A stretch of DNA of 6,943 nucleotides from positions 1-6,943 of the forward strand of contig WFXV01000212.1 in assembly GCA_015490435.1 (NCBI GenBank), read 5' to 3'. The notes under the pieces were generated by a model, which worked only from the letters and a program-made list of their open reading frames with translations, did no database searches and was not told the DNA's origin. Within the stretch, counting starts at the first letter, position 1, and each line of letters opens with the position of its first letter. The stretch is from Thermaceae bacterium (lineage in GTDB: Bacteria; Deinococcota; Deinococci; Deinococcales; Marinithermaceae). A program made the position numbers and the translations under genes. Positions 1-6,943 of the stretch are shown in pieces.

Positions 1-233
1 GAGCGGACGATTCCCTCGTGCTCGAGCAGCTCCCCGATCGCCGCCGCCCCCACCGGGCGGGTCGCGGTGGTGCGCATCCCCGAGGGGGCGGTGAGCCCGT
101 AGAAAAACCAGGCGCCGACGCCGGCGGCGAGGGCGGCGAGGACGAAGGCGAGGAAAAGGGGCCAAAGCCTCCGCCTGGGCCTTTTTGCCGGGGGCGGGAG
201 CGCGGGGAGCACCGGGTAGGGAAGCCTATCCAT
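1..233 (-). CDS. mltG: Endolytic transglycosylase MltG (YceG-like), N-terminal part, truncated by window edge
   Basis: Seventy-seven complete codons read leftwards from an ATG at 231-233, with no stop before the edge. The visible protein has a short cytoplasmic tail rich in Pro, then a basic patch (KRPRRR, about residues 17-22), one membrane segment (about 24-45, LWPLFLAF onward), and the start of an extracytoplasmic region ending in IGELLEHEGIVRS. That last stretch resembles the N-terminal LysM-like part of MltG, where a phrase of the type 'IaxxLexxGvIrs' is usual. MltG is an inner-membrane lytic transglycosylase that cuts nascent peptidoglycan strands; its catalytic Glu lies in the part outside this window. 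The start codon lies inside the ruvX 3' end (8-nt overlap, ATGGATAG) with no good Shine-Dalgarno sequence, so translation is probably coupled to ruvX. The alaS-ruvX-mltG neighbourhood supports the call. The identity rests on N-terminal features and synteny only. Confidence 0.8.
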   Translation of the reverse strand, partial: MDRLPYPVLPALPPPAKRPRRRLWPLFLAFVLAALAAGVGAWFFYGLTAPSGMRTTATRPVGAAAIGELLEHEGIVR

Positions 234-633
234 GCCGGGTCAAGTACCCCTCGAGCAAGAGGACGGCGGAGAGCTCGTCGAGCTTGCCCTTCTCGCGGCG
301 GAGGCGGCGGGGGGCGTCCCTGAGCCGGTGGGCCGCCGCCTGGGTGGTGAAGCGCTCGTCCTCGTAGACGACCTCGAAACCCCGGCGCCTAAGCGCCTCG
401 CCCAGCGCCCGCACCCGCGCCGCCTCGGGCCCCTCCTCGCCGCCAGTCCTCAGGGGGAGCCCCACCACCACCCGGCGCGCGCCCTCCTCCTCGAGCCAGC
501 GCGCGAGGGCCTCCAGGTCCTCCTCGAAGCCCTTTCGCACCAGGTAGCCGCGGCCGAAGGCGAAGGGACGGCCGAGCTCGCCCACCGCCCGGCCGATCCG
601 CGCCTCCCCGACGTCGAGCGCCGCCACCTTCAC
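226..633 (-). CDS. ruvX: Putative pre-16S rRNA nuclease / Holliday junction resolvase-like RuvX (YqgF)
   Basis: A 135-residue protein, the normal size for the YqgF family of RNase H-fold nucleases, implicated in 16S rRNA 5'-end maturation. Family hallmarks are present in order: ALDVGEARIG (residues 5-14, acidic D7), VVVGLPL (55-61), DERFTT (92-97, E93) and KGKLDELSAVLLLEGYL (from 115, D119). D7, E93 and D119 sit where the family's metal-binding acidic residues are found. R15 in RIGRA is unusual, since the family usually has a hydrophobic residue there. The start is GTG. GGGGGAG directly abuts it, too close for a normal Shine-Dalgarno, and would fit a GTG two codons downstream better. However, a TACCAT box ends 7 nt before this GTG, which favours a leaderless transcript starting here, and the MKV-ALDVG N-terminus fits the family. 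The 3' end overlaps mltG by 8 nt. Confidence 0.93.
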   Translation of the reverse strand: MKVAALDVGEARIGRAVGELGRPFAFGRGYLVRKGFEEDLEALARWLEEEGARRVVVGLPLRTGGEEGPEAARVRALGEALRRRGFEVVYEDERFTTQAAAHRLRDAPRRLRREKGKLDELSAVLLLEGYLTRHG

Positions 634-640
634 TCCCCCG

Positions 641-669
641 ATGGTACCAGCGCACAGGGATCCGGTCGA
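641..669 (-). promoter_or_regulatory. Leaderless promoter of ruvX-mltG
   Basis: Read on the minus strand: a -35-like TCGACC (positions 669-664, 4 of 6 matches to TTGACA), a 17-bp spacer, and a -10 TACCAT (646-641, fits TANNNT), then only 7 nt (CGGGGGA) to the GTG start of ruvX. With a normal -10 to start-site distance, the transcript would begin at or next to the GTG, so ruvX would have no 5' leader. Inferred from the sequence alone. Confidence 0.6.
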
Positions 670-670
670 A

Positions 671-692
671 CTCGGGGTAGACTCGGGGTAGA
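671..692 (+). repeat. Tandem 11-bp direct repeat at the start of the DUF4388 gene
   Basis: CTCGGGGTAGA occurs twice with no spacing (671-681 and 682-692). The final A of the second copy is the A of the ATG start codon. The first copy together with the next two bases supplies the -10 box TAGACT. It could be a slippage duplication of a promoter element or a paired binding site. Confidence 0.7.
678..683 (+). promoter_or_regulatory. -10 box of a leaderless promoter for the DUF4388 gene
   Basis: TAGACT fits TANNNT and ends 8 nt before the ATG at 692, the spacing expected when transcription starts at the start codon. No Shine-Dalgarno sequence precedes the ATG. I see no convincing -35 hexamer at the usual distance; the expected place (about 655-660) is close to the -35 of the divergent ruvX promoter (664-669). 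Confidence 0.5.
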
Positions 693-994
693 TGCTAAGC
701 GGGAACCTCCGTGATCTGCCCTTTCCCTCGCTCTTGCAAGCGCTGGTGGGTAAGACCGGGGTGCTCGAGCTCTGGCACCTGGAAAACGGGGCCCGCTACA
801 CCCTCTACCTCAAGCGCGGCGAAATCCGCTGCCTCGAGGGCGAACAGGGATTCCTCGACAAGGACGCGGCCAAGCGGGTGCTGAAGGACCTCTTCACCGC
901 CCGCGAGGGCGCCTTCGAGTTCGCCCCCAAGGAGGACTACCGCACCCCCTGCCGGCCCGCCTTCCGCTGGCCGGTGGAGCGGGTGGTGCGGTCC

Positions 995-3691
<2,697 letters not shown>

Positions 3692-3699
3692 CAGGCCGG

Positions 3700-3705
3700 A
3701 TTATA
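3700..3705 (-). promoter_or_regulatory. -10 box of a leaderless promoter for alaS
   Basis: A perfect TATAAT on the minus strand, followed by 8 nt (CCGGCCTG) and then the ATG of alaS. There is no Shine-Dalgarno in those 8 nt, so transcription starting at or next to the ATG is the simplest reading. The only -35 candidate, GTGAAA (3725-3720, 4 of 6 matches), leaves a short 14-bp spacer and is weak. Confidence 0.65.
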
Positions 3706-3736
3706 GCCGTTCTCGGCCTTTTCACCGGGGATCGGG

Positions 3737-3742
3737 TAGGCT
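3737..3742 (+). promoter_or_regulatory. -10 box of a leaderless promoter for the ABC transporter operon
   Basis: TAGGCT fits TANNNT and lies 6 nt before the GTG at 3749. It sits within GGGTAGGCTCGGGG (3734-3747), which matches 13 of 14 bases of the sequence before the DUF4388 gene (675-688). No clear -35 is seen. It faces the alaS promoter; the two start codons are 57 bp apart. Confidence 0.5.
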
Positions 3743-3748
3743 CGGGGC

Positions 3749-4891
3749 GTGGAGACCCTCTTTCTGGTCGTCCGGAACCTGAAGGCCCGGCCCGTGCGCA
3801 GCCTGCTCACGCTGCTCGGGATCCTGGTGGCCACCGCCTCGATGGTGCTCTTCCTCTCCTTCGGCGAGGGCCTTAGGAAGGCGCTCTCGGCGGAGATGAC
3901 CAAGTTCGGCCCCCAGATCCGGGTGGTCGCCGAGGGCACCGGCACCTTCGGGGTCCCAAACCCCGAACTCGGGCCCGAGGTGCTAAGTACCCTCAAGGCC
4001 CACGCCGACGAACTTGGAATAGCCCGGCTCTTCCCCGCCGCGGTGATGATGAAGGGCTCGGGCTTCGACCCCGCCACCACCTTCCTCTTCTACGGCCTCC
4101 CCGAGGGGATCACCCCAAAGGACCTGGCGCCGGCGGCCAAGGTGGTCGCCGGCCGGCTCGATCCCCACCCCGACGGGGCAGTGGTGGGCAAGCAAAAGGC
4201 CGAGCAAAGCCGGCTCACGCTGGGCAAGACGCTCAGACTCTCCCGGAAGATCGCGCTCCCCATCGTCGGGATCGTGGACGCGGGGAGCGGATTCGCGAAT
4301 AGCTTCATCTTCGTCCCCATGAAAACGGTGCAAGAGGCGCTCAATACCACCAACTACTCGGTGATCCTGGTCTACGTGAAGGAGGGCTACGCCGCCGACG
4401 AGGTGGCGGAGAAGATCGAGGCACTGATCCCGGGGGTGGACGCCCAGTCCACCACCGAGGCGGTGAAGTACGCCGAGCGGGCGATCCGGATCGGCGACGT
4501 GATTCGCTTCGGGATCAGTCTGATCGCCCTGATCGTGGGCGGGCTGCTCGTCGCCAACACGGTGATGATGTCGGTCTACGAGCGGATCCGGGAGTTTGGG
4601 GTGATGCGGGCGATCGGGGCCCGGCGGGGCTTCATCTTCCGGCTCGTGCTCTTCGAGGCGCTCCTCCTCGCCCTCTCCGGGGGCGCGCTCGGGGTCGCGG
4701 CGGGAATCGCCGGCTCCCAGGTGGTGAACGTCTACACCACCCACGCGGTGGGCCTTGCCCTCTCGGCGGTGACCCCGAGGCTCGTGCTTTTTTCCATGCT
4801 GGTGGCGGTGACGCTCGGGATGGTGGCGGGGGTGATCCCCGCCCGGGTGGCGAGCCGAATCTCGGTGATCGAGGCGCTGGGGCGGGTGTGA
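3749..4891 (+). CDS. ABC transporter permease, MacB/FtsX (type VII) family
   Basis: A 380-residue inner-membrane protein with the four-helix MacB/FtsX layout. TM1 is about 19-39, followed by a large extracytoplasmic domain of about 210 residues (40-250). Then come TM2 (about 252-275), TM3 (about 299-321) and TM4 (about 345-363). Conserved family phrases are RSLLTLLGILV at TM1, YERIREFGVMRAIGARRGFI (277-296, the cytoplasmic coupling region between TM2 and TM3) and the C-terminal PARVASRISVIEAL. Members work as mechanotransmission machines for lipoprotein release, peptide or drug export, or cell-wall enzyme control; the substrate here cannot be told. Translation starts at GTG, chosen because the -10 box lies 6 nt upstream and the N-terminus fits the family. 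The ATPase gene follows after one base, so the two are co-transcribed and probably translationally coupled. No MacA-like adaptor gene is nearby. Confidence 0.92.
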   Translation: METLFLVVRNLKARPVRSLLTLLGILVATASMVLFLSFGEGLRKALSAEMTKFGPQIRVVAEGTGTFGVPNPELGPEVLSTLKAHADELGIARLFPAAVMMKGSGFDPATTFLFYGLPEGITPKDLAPAAKVVAGRLDPHPDGAVVGKQKAEQSRLTLGKTLRLSRKIALPIVGIVDAGSGFANSFIFVPMKTVQEALNTTNYSVILVYVKEGYAADEVAEKIEALIPGVDAQSTTEAVKYAERAIRIGDVIRFGISLIALIVGGLLVANTVMMSVYERIREFGVMRAIGARRGFIFRLVLFEALLLALSGGALGVAAGIAGSQVVNVYTTHAVGLALSAVTPRLVLFSMLVAVTLGMVAGVIPARVASRISVIEALGRV

Positions 4892-4892
4892 G

Positions 4893-5579
4893 ATGAAAAA
4901 GCCCATCCTCCAGGCGAAAAACCTCACCAAGCGCTACCGCCAGGGCGAGGCCTGGATCGAGGCCTTGAAAGGCTTTAGCTACGACTTCCCGCCCGGGGTG
5001 ACGGCGGTGGTGGGCCCCTCGGGCTCAGGGAAGACGACGCTTTTGAACCTCCTCGCGGGCTTCGACACCCCCACCGAGGGCGAGGTCTACCTCGCAGGAA
5101 ACCCCCTCCACGCCCTTGGCGAGGACGATCGGGCGGGGGTGCGCCTTTTGCACGCGGGGTTCGTGTTCCAAAGCTGGAACCTGCTGCCCACCCTGACCGC
5201 GCTCGAGAACGTCGCCTTCCCCATGCTGCTAAAGGGCGTGCCCGCGAAAGAGCGGACCGAGCGGGCGCGGGCGCTGCTCGCCGAGGTGGGGCTTTCCCAC
5301 CGCGAGGACCACTTCCCCCGCCAGCTCTCGGGCGGCGAGCAACAGCGGGTGGCGATCGCCCGGGCGCTCGCGCTCGATCCCCTGGTGCTCTTCGCCGACG
5401 AACCCACCGGGAACCTGGACTCGGCGGCGGGGAGCCGGGTGCTCGAGCTCCTCGTCCGTCAGGCCCAGGGTGAGCGGCGGGTGGTGCTCGTCACCCACGA
5501 CCCTGAGGTCGCGGCCCGGGCGGAGCGGATCCTCCGGCTCAAGGACGGGGCGCTTATCGAGATTCAAGAAAGACCCTGA
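4893..5579 (+). CDS. ABC transporter ATP-binding protein, MacB/LolD-like
   Basis: A 228-residue single-domain ABC ATPase, the usual LolD/MacB-ATPase length, which powers the permease encoded immediately upstream. All motifs are intact: Walker A GPSGSGKTT (41-49), Q-loop VFQ (Q93) within VFQSWNLLPTLTALENV, signature LSGGEQQ (145-151), Walker B LVLFADEP (164-171, catalytic E170), D-loop GNLD (173-176) and H-loop H202 in VTHDPEVA. The stretch PTGNLDSAAG is typical of the LolD/MacB/FtsE group. The ATG begins one base after the permease stop, with only a weak purine-rich stretch ahead of it, which suggests translational coupling. The protein ends close to the ABC fold boundary with no extra domain. 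The substrate is unknown. Confidence 0.96.
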   Translation: MKKPILQAKNLTKRYRQGEAWIEALKGFSYDFPPGVTAVVGPSGSGKTTLLNLLAGFDTPTEGEVYLAGNPLHALGEDDRAGVRLLHAGFVFQSWNLLPTLTALENVAFPMLLKGVPAKERTERARALLAEVGLSHREDHFPRQLSGGEQQRVAIARALALDPLVLFADEPTGNLDSAAGSRVLELLVRQAQGERRVVLVTHDPEVAARAERILRLKDGALIEIQERP

Positions 5580-5629
5580 GCACACAGGTACAGCGCCGTG
5601 CGAAACCGCCTAAGGAAGAGAAGGCGTTG

Positions 5630-5635
5630 TAGAAT
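5630..5635 (+). promoter_or_regulatory. -10 box of a leaderless promoter for the small membrane-protein operon
   Basis: TAGAAT (5 of 6 matches to TATAAT) ends 6 nt before the ATG at 5642, with no Shine-Dalgarno between. No recognisable -35 lies 16-18 bp upstream. It makes the three small genes a transcription unit separate from the ABC pair, although readthrough across the 62-bp gap is possible because no clear terminator is seen. Confidence 0.5.
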
Positions 5636-5641
5636 CGCTCC

Positions 5642-6013
5642 ATGGGCTCCTGCGCTTTGTTTTGGATTCTCTCCATATTGTTTATAGGAGCGGCGGCCGT
5701 GGTCTGGCTCAAGAGCCCTCGGCCCAACCTGGTGCCCGCGGAAGGGGAAAGCCCCAAAGCAAATCTTGACGGCAAAGTACGAAAGATTTTCCTATATCTC
5801 GTCGGCATGATCGTCCTGGTGAACCTTTATTTCTACTTTCGCGACGGCAAGCCTTCAGACCTTTTCTTAGCCCTGGCCCTGACCGTCTACCTGGCGTACA
5901 GCTACGCCTACACCAAACGGCCACCAAGCCGGAGCGTGGAGGTACTGGCCATCCTCGCCACACTCGCCCTCTTCGAGGTGCACTTTTACCTCTCGATCTG
6001 CCTCGGGTTATGA
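5642..6013 (+). CDS. Small four-helix membrane protein of unknown function
   Basis: I do not recognise this family. The 123-residue protein has four likely membrane segments: about 5-23, 48-66, 73-91 and 100-121. Between the first two lies a polar loop (24-47) with a basic end (KVRK) that should be cytoplasmic by the positive-inside rule. Aromatic residues are dense (YLVGMIVLVNLYFYF), and a WLKSPRPN segment (22-29) closes TM1. There is no enzyme motif, and the early Cys4 is not in a lipobox. The gene opens a three-gene operon; its TGA overlaps the next ATG (ATGA, 6010-6013). Base use differs from its neighbours: one 60-base line (5761-5820) is 43% GC, and codons rare in high-GC genomes occur (ATA twice near the start, TTA twice). 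The start is fixed by the TAGAAT box 6 nt upstream. The reading frame is very likely real; function is unknown. Confidence 0.75.
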   Translation: MGSCALFWILSILFIGAAAVVWLKSPRPNLVPAEGESPKANLDGKVRKIFLYLVGMIVLVNLYFYFRDGKPSDLFLALALTVYLAYSYAYTKRPPSRSVEVLAILATLALFEVHFYLSICLGL

Positions 6014-6222
6014 CGCCAGCGATATGCGCCCTCACCTTTTCGCTCGTTTGGGCAAGCACATGGCTTTACATCTTCTTTTGGAACCGTGGGGCCGCTCCTG
6101 AACTTAAGCTCAACACTGCTCGAGTGAGGCGAGAATACATCAAAAACACCTTGTTCCTGGCGTGGATCTGTCTTTTGAGCTGGGCTTTGCCCATCTTGCT
6201 TGGCCCAAGGAATAACCCATGA
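6010..6222 (+). CDS. Small two-helix membrane protein of unknown function
   Basis: A 70-residue protein predicted as a helical hairpin: TM1 about 4-23, a polar and basic loop (24-45, containing RVRREYIKN) and TM2 about 46-64, ending in GPRNNP. The positive-inside rule puts the loop in the cytoplasm and both ends outside. It is rich in Trp and aromatics (W14, W18, W24, W52, W58). The segment WNRGAAPE (24-31) after TM1 lines up with WNLRASPE in the next gene product and WLKSPRPN in the previous one. The start overlaps the preceding stop (ATGA) and has no Shine-Dalgarno, so it is probably translated by reinitiation. Its own TGA overlaps the next ATG in the same way. GC is low (line 6121-6180 is 48%). 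I recognise no family. The tight overlaps on both sides support a real gene. Confidence 0.7.
   Translation: MTPAICALTFSLVWASTWLYIFFWNRGAAPELKLNTARVRREYIKNTLFLAWICLLSWALPILLGPRNNP
6207..6212 (+). promoter_or_regulatory. Ribosome binding site for the third small membrane gene
   Basis: AAGGAA lies 6 nt before the ATG at 6219 and inside the 3' end of the preceding gene. It is the clearest Shine-Dalgarno-like site in this operon; the first gene looks leaderless and the second appears coupled through ATGA alone. Confidence 0.45.
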
Positions 6223-6419
6223 TCGGCCTTTGCACGTTCGTCGTCCTCGCGAACGCCGCGATCTTCGCCCTCGGCGTCTACCTATGGAATCTCCGGGCGA
6301 GCCCAGAGACCCAGGTCGGCCCGAGGACCCGGAACAAACTCATCCTCTTTGCGATTCTTATCGCCCTCGTCTACTGCCTATTCGGCGCCTTCACCTTCCT
6401 ACGCGCCATCCCCGGTTAG
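6219..6419 (+). CDS. Small two-helix membrane protein of unknown function, similar in layout to the preceding gene product
   Basis: A 66-residue hairpin protein: TM1 about 4-22, a polar loop with WNLRASPE (23-30) and basic residues (RTRNK, 36-40), and TM2 about 41-61, ending LRAIPG. It has the same order and spacing of features as the 70-residue product upstream, which suggests a common origin, though overall identity is low. The ATG overlaps the previous TGA and, unlike the middle gene, has a purine-rich AAGGAA (6207-6212) 6 nt ahead, a plausible ribosome binding site. The last 21 bp (6399-6419) overlap the convergent nnrD 3' end. No function can be assigned. Confidence 0.7.
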   Translation: MIGLCTFVVLANAAIFALGVYLWNLRASPETQVGPRTRNKLILFAILIALVYCLFGAFTFLRAIPG

Positions 6420-6943
6420 TCCCCGCCAGGGCGGGCGCACCCGGCCCTCGAGGATCGCCGCTCGCGCATCGGGCAAAGCGTTCGCCACCTCGGAGGCGAC
6501 GAGGCCCACCCGGCCCACGAGGTCTCCCGCCGCCCCGTGCCAGAAGACGCCAAGCCGGGCGGCGTCGAGGGGCGAAAGCCCGGCCGCGAGCAGTGCCGCG
6601 ATCATCCCGGAGAGCACGTCGCCCATGCCGCCTGAGGCCATCGCCGGGTTGCCGGTGGTGTTGACGAAGAGCCCCCCCTCCCCCGCCACCACGCTGGGAC
6701 CGCCCTTCAAGACGAAGACGAGGCCGGGGTAGCGCTCCATCAGTTCCCGCGCCGCTTCCAGGGAACGGGCAGCGATCTCGGCAGGGGTCTTCTCAATCAG
6801 CCTAGAAGCCTCGCCGGGGTGGGGCGTGGCGACGGCGGGAACGCCGGCTTCCTGATACGCCGTCAAGACCTCGGGGTAAAGGGCGTCGGCGTCCAGGACG
6901 GTGGGGAGGCCGAGCTCGAGCACCGCGAACGCCGCCTCCCTCC
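6399..6943 (-). CDS. nnrD: ADP-dependent (S)-NAD(P)H-hydrate dehydratase domain (NnrD), truncated by window edge
   Basis: The reading frame is open to the right edge, so the gene starts outside the window; 180 codons are visible, ending at a TAG (6399-6401). The GTG at 6921-6923 is an internal Val codon, because REAAFA continues the protein upstream of it. The fold is ribokinase-like. Family motifs are LDADAL, TPHPGEASRL, LKGGPSVV (nucleotide side), and NTTGNPAMASGGMGDVLSGMIAALLAAG with the catalytic Asp in GGMGDVL, followed by GVFWHGAAGD. The enzyme uses ADP to dehydrate the damaged cofactor NAD(P)HX back to NAD(P)H. In many bacteria this domain is the C-terminal half of a bifunctional protein with the NnrE epimerase; which form applies here depends on sequence beyond the edge. 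Its 3' end overlaps the last small membrane gene by 21 bp, tail to tail. Confidence 0.93.
   Translation of the reverse strand, partial: REAAFAVLELGLPTVLDADALYPEVLTAYQEAGVPAVATPHPGEASRLIEKTPAEIAARSLEAARELMERYPGLVFVLKGGPSVVAGEGGLFVNTTGNPAMASGGMGDVLSGMIAALLAAGLSPLDAARLGVFWHGAAGDLVGRVGLVASEVANALPDARAAILEGRVRPPWRGLTGDGA

Noticed and set aside
232..714. Plus-strand open frame antisense to ruvX
   Set aside because: It covers ruvX, which has clear family motifs, and runs through the divergent promoter region. Its translation is rich in Arg, Pro and Ala with no recognisable motif.
3692..3748. T-box or other riboswitch leader upstream of alaS
   Set aside because: The TATAAT box ends 8 nt before the ATG, leaving no room for a structured leader.
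3983..4930. Minus-strand open frame antisense to the ABC permease
   Set aside because: The plus strand has the full MacB/FtsX layout; the antisense product is His/Arg/Gly-rich low-complexity sequence.
5604..5628. Possible terminator hairpin after the ABC ATPase (AACCGCCT ... AGGCGTT, 10-nt loop)
   Set aside because: The stem is only 7 bp with one bulged C and has no T-run after it. The following bases form the -10 box of the next operon. Too weak to call.
6422..6435. Inverted repeat CCCGCC-AG-GGCGGG just after the last small gene
   Set aside because: The loop would be 2-4 nt, there is no T-run, and the whole element is inside the nnrD coding sequence, where GC-rich palindromes arise often.
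6399..6923. nnrD as a complete gene starting at the GTG at 6921-6923
   Set aside because: The frame stays open through the right edge, encoding REAAFA just upstream, and the remaining product would lack the N-terminal part of the ribokinase-like domain.

Overview
This is a high-GC (about 70-75% in most lines counted), gene-dense chromosomal window. It most likely comes from the Deinococcus-Thermus phylum, probably a Thermaceae genus such as Oceanithermus, Marinithermus, Meiothermus or Thermus. The reasons are the alaS/ruvX/mltG neighbourhood, the composition, the Thermus-like character of the alanyl-tRNA synthetase, and TANNNT boxes 6-8 nt upstream of start codons, which is the signature of leaderless transcription known from this phylum. 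The genus is inferred; no rRNA or other marker is present.

Layout. Positions 1-233 (minus) hold the 5' part of mltG, cut by the left edge and overlapping the 3' end of ruvX (226-633, minus). A 58-bp divergent promoter region separates ruvX from a small plus-strand DUF4388 gene (692-1051). Its 3' end runs 57 bp into the 3' end of the convergent alaS (995-3691, minus). A second compact divergent promoter region (57 bp) separates alaS from a plus-strand two-gene operon for a MacB/FtsX-type ABC permease (3749-4891) and its ATPase (4893-5579). After a 62-bp gap with its own -10 box comes an operon of three small membrane-protein genes (5642-6013, 6010-6222, 6219-6419). They are joined by ATGA stop/start overlaps, have clearly lower GC, and match no family I recognise. 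Its last gene overlaps by 21 bp the 3' end of a convergent gene for NAD(P)HX repair (nnrD domain, 6399 to beyond the right edge, minus).

How the genes relate. alaS (tRNA charging), ruvX (RNase H-fold nuclease, 16S rRNA maturation) and mltG (peptidoglycan glycan-strand termination) form a neighbourhood widely conserved in bacteria. Here it is interrupted by the opposite-strand DUF4388 gene, so ruvX and mltG are driven from their own promoter. The ABC pair should form one membrane complex. The three small membrane proteins look co-translated and may act together; they share a W-x5-P-[N/E] pattern at the end of their first membrane segment. There is no RNA gene, IS element, CRISPR array or convincing terminator, and no gene-free stretch above 62 bp.
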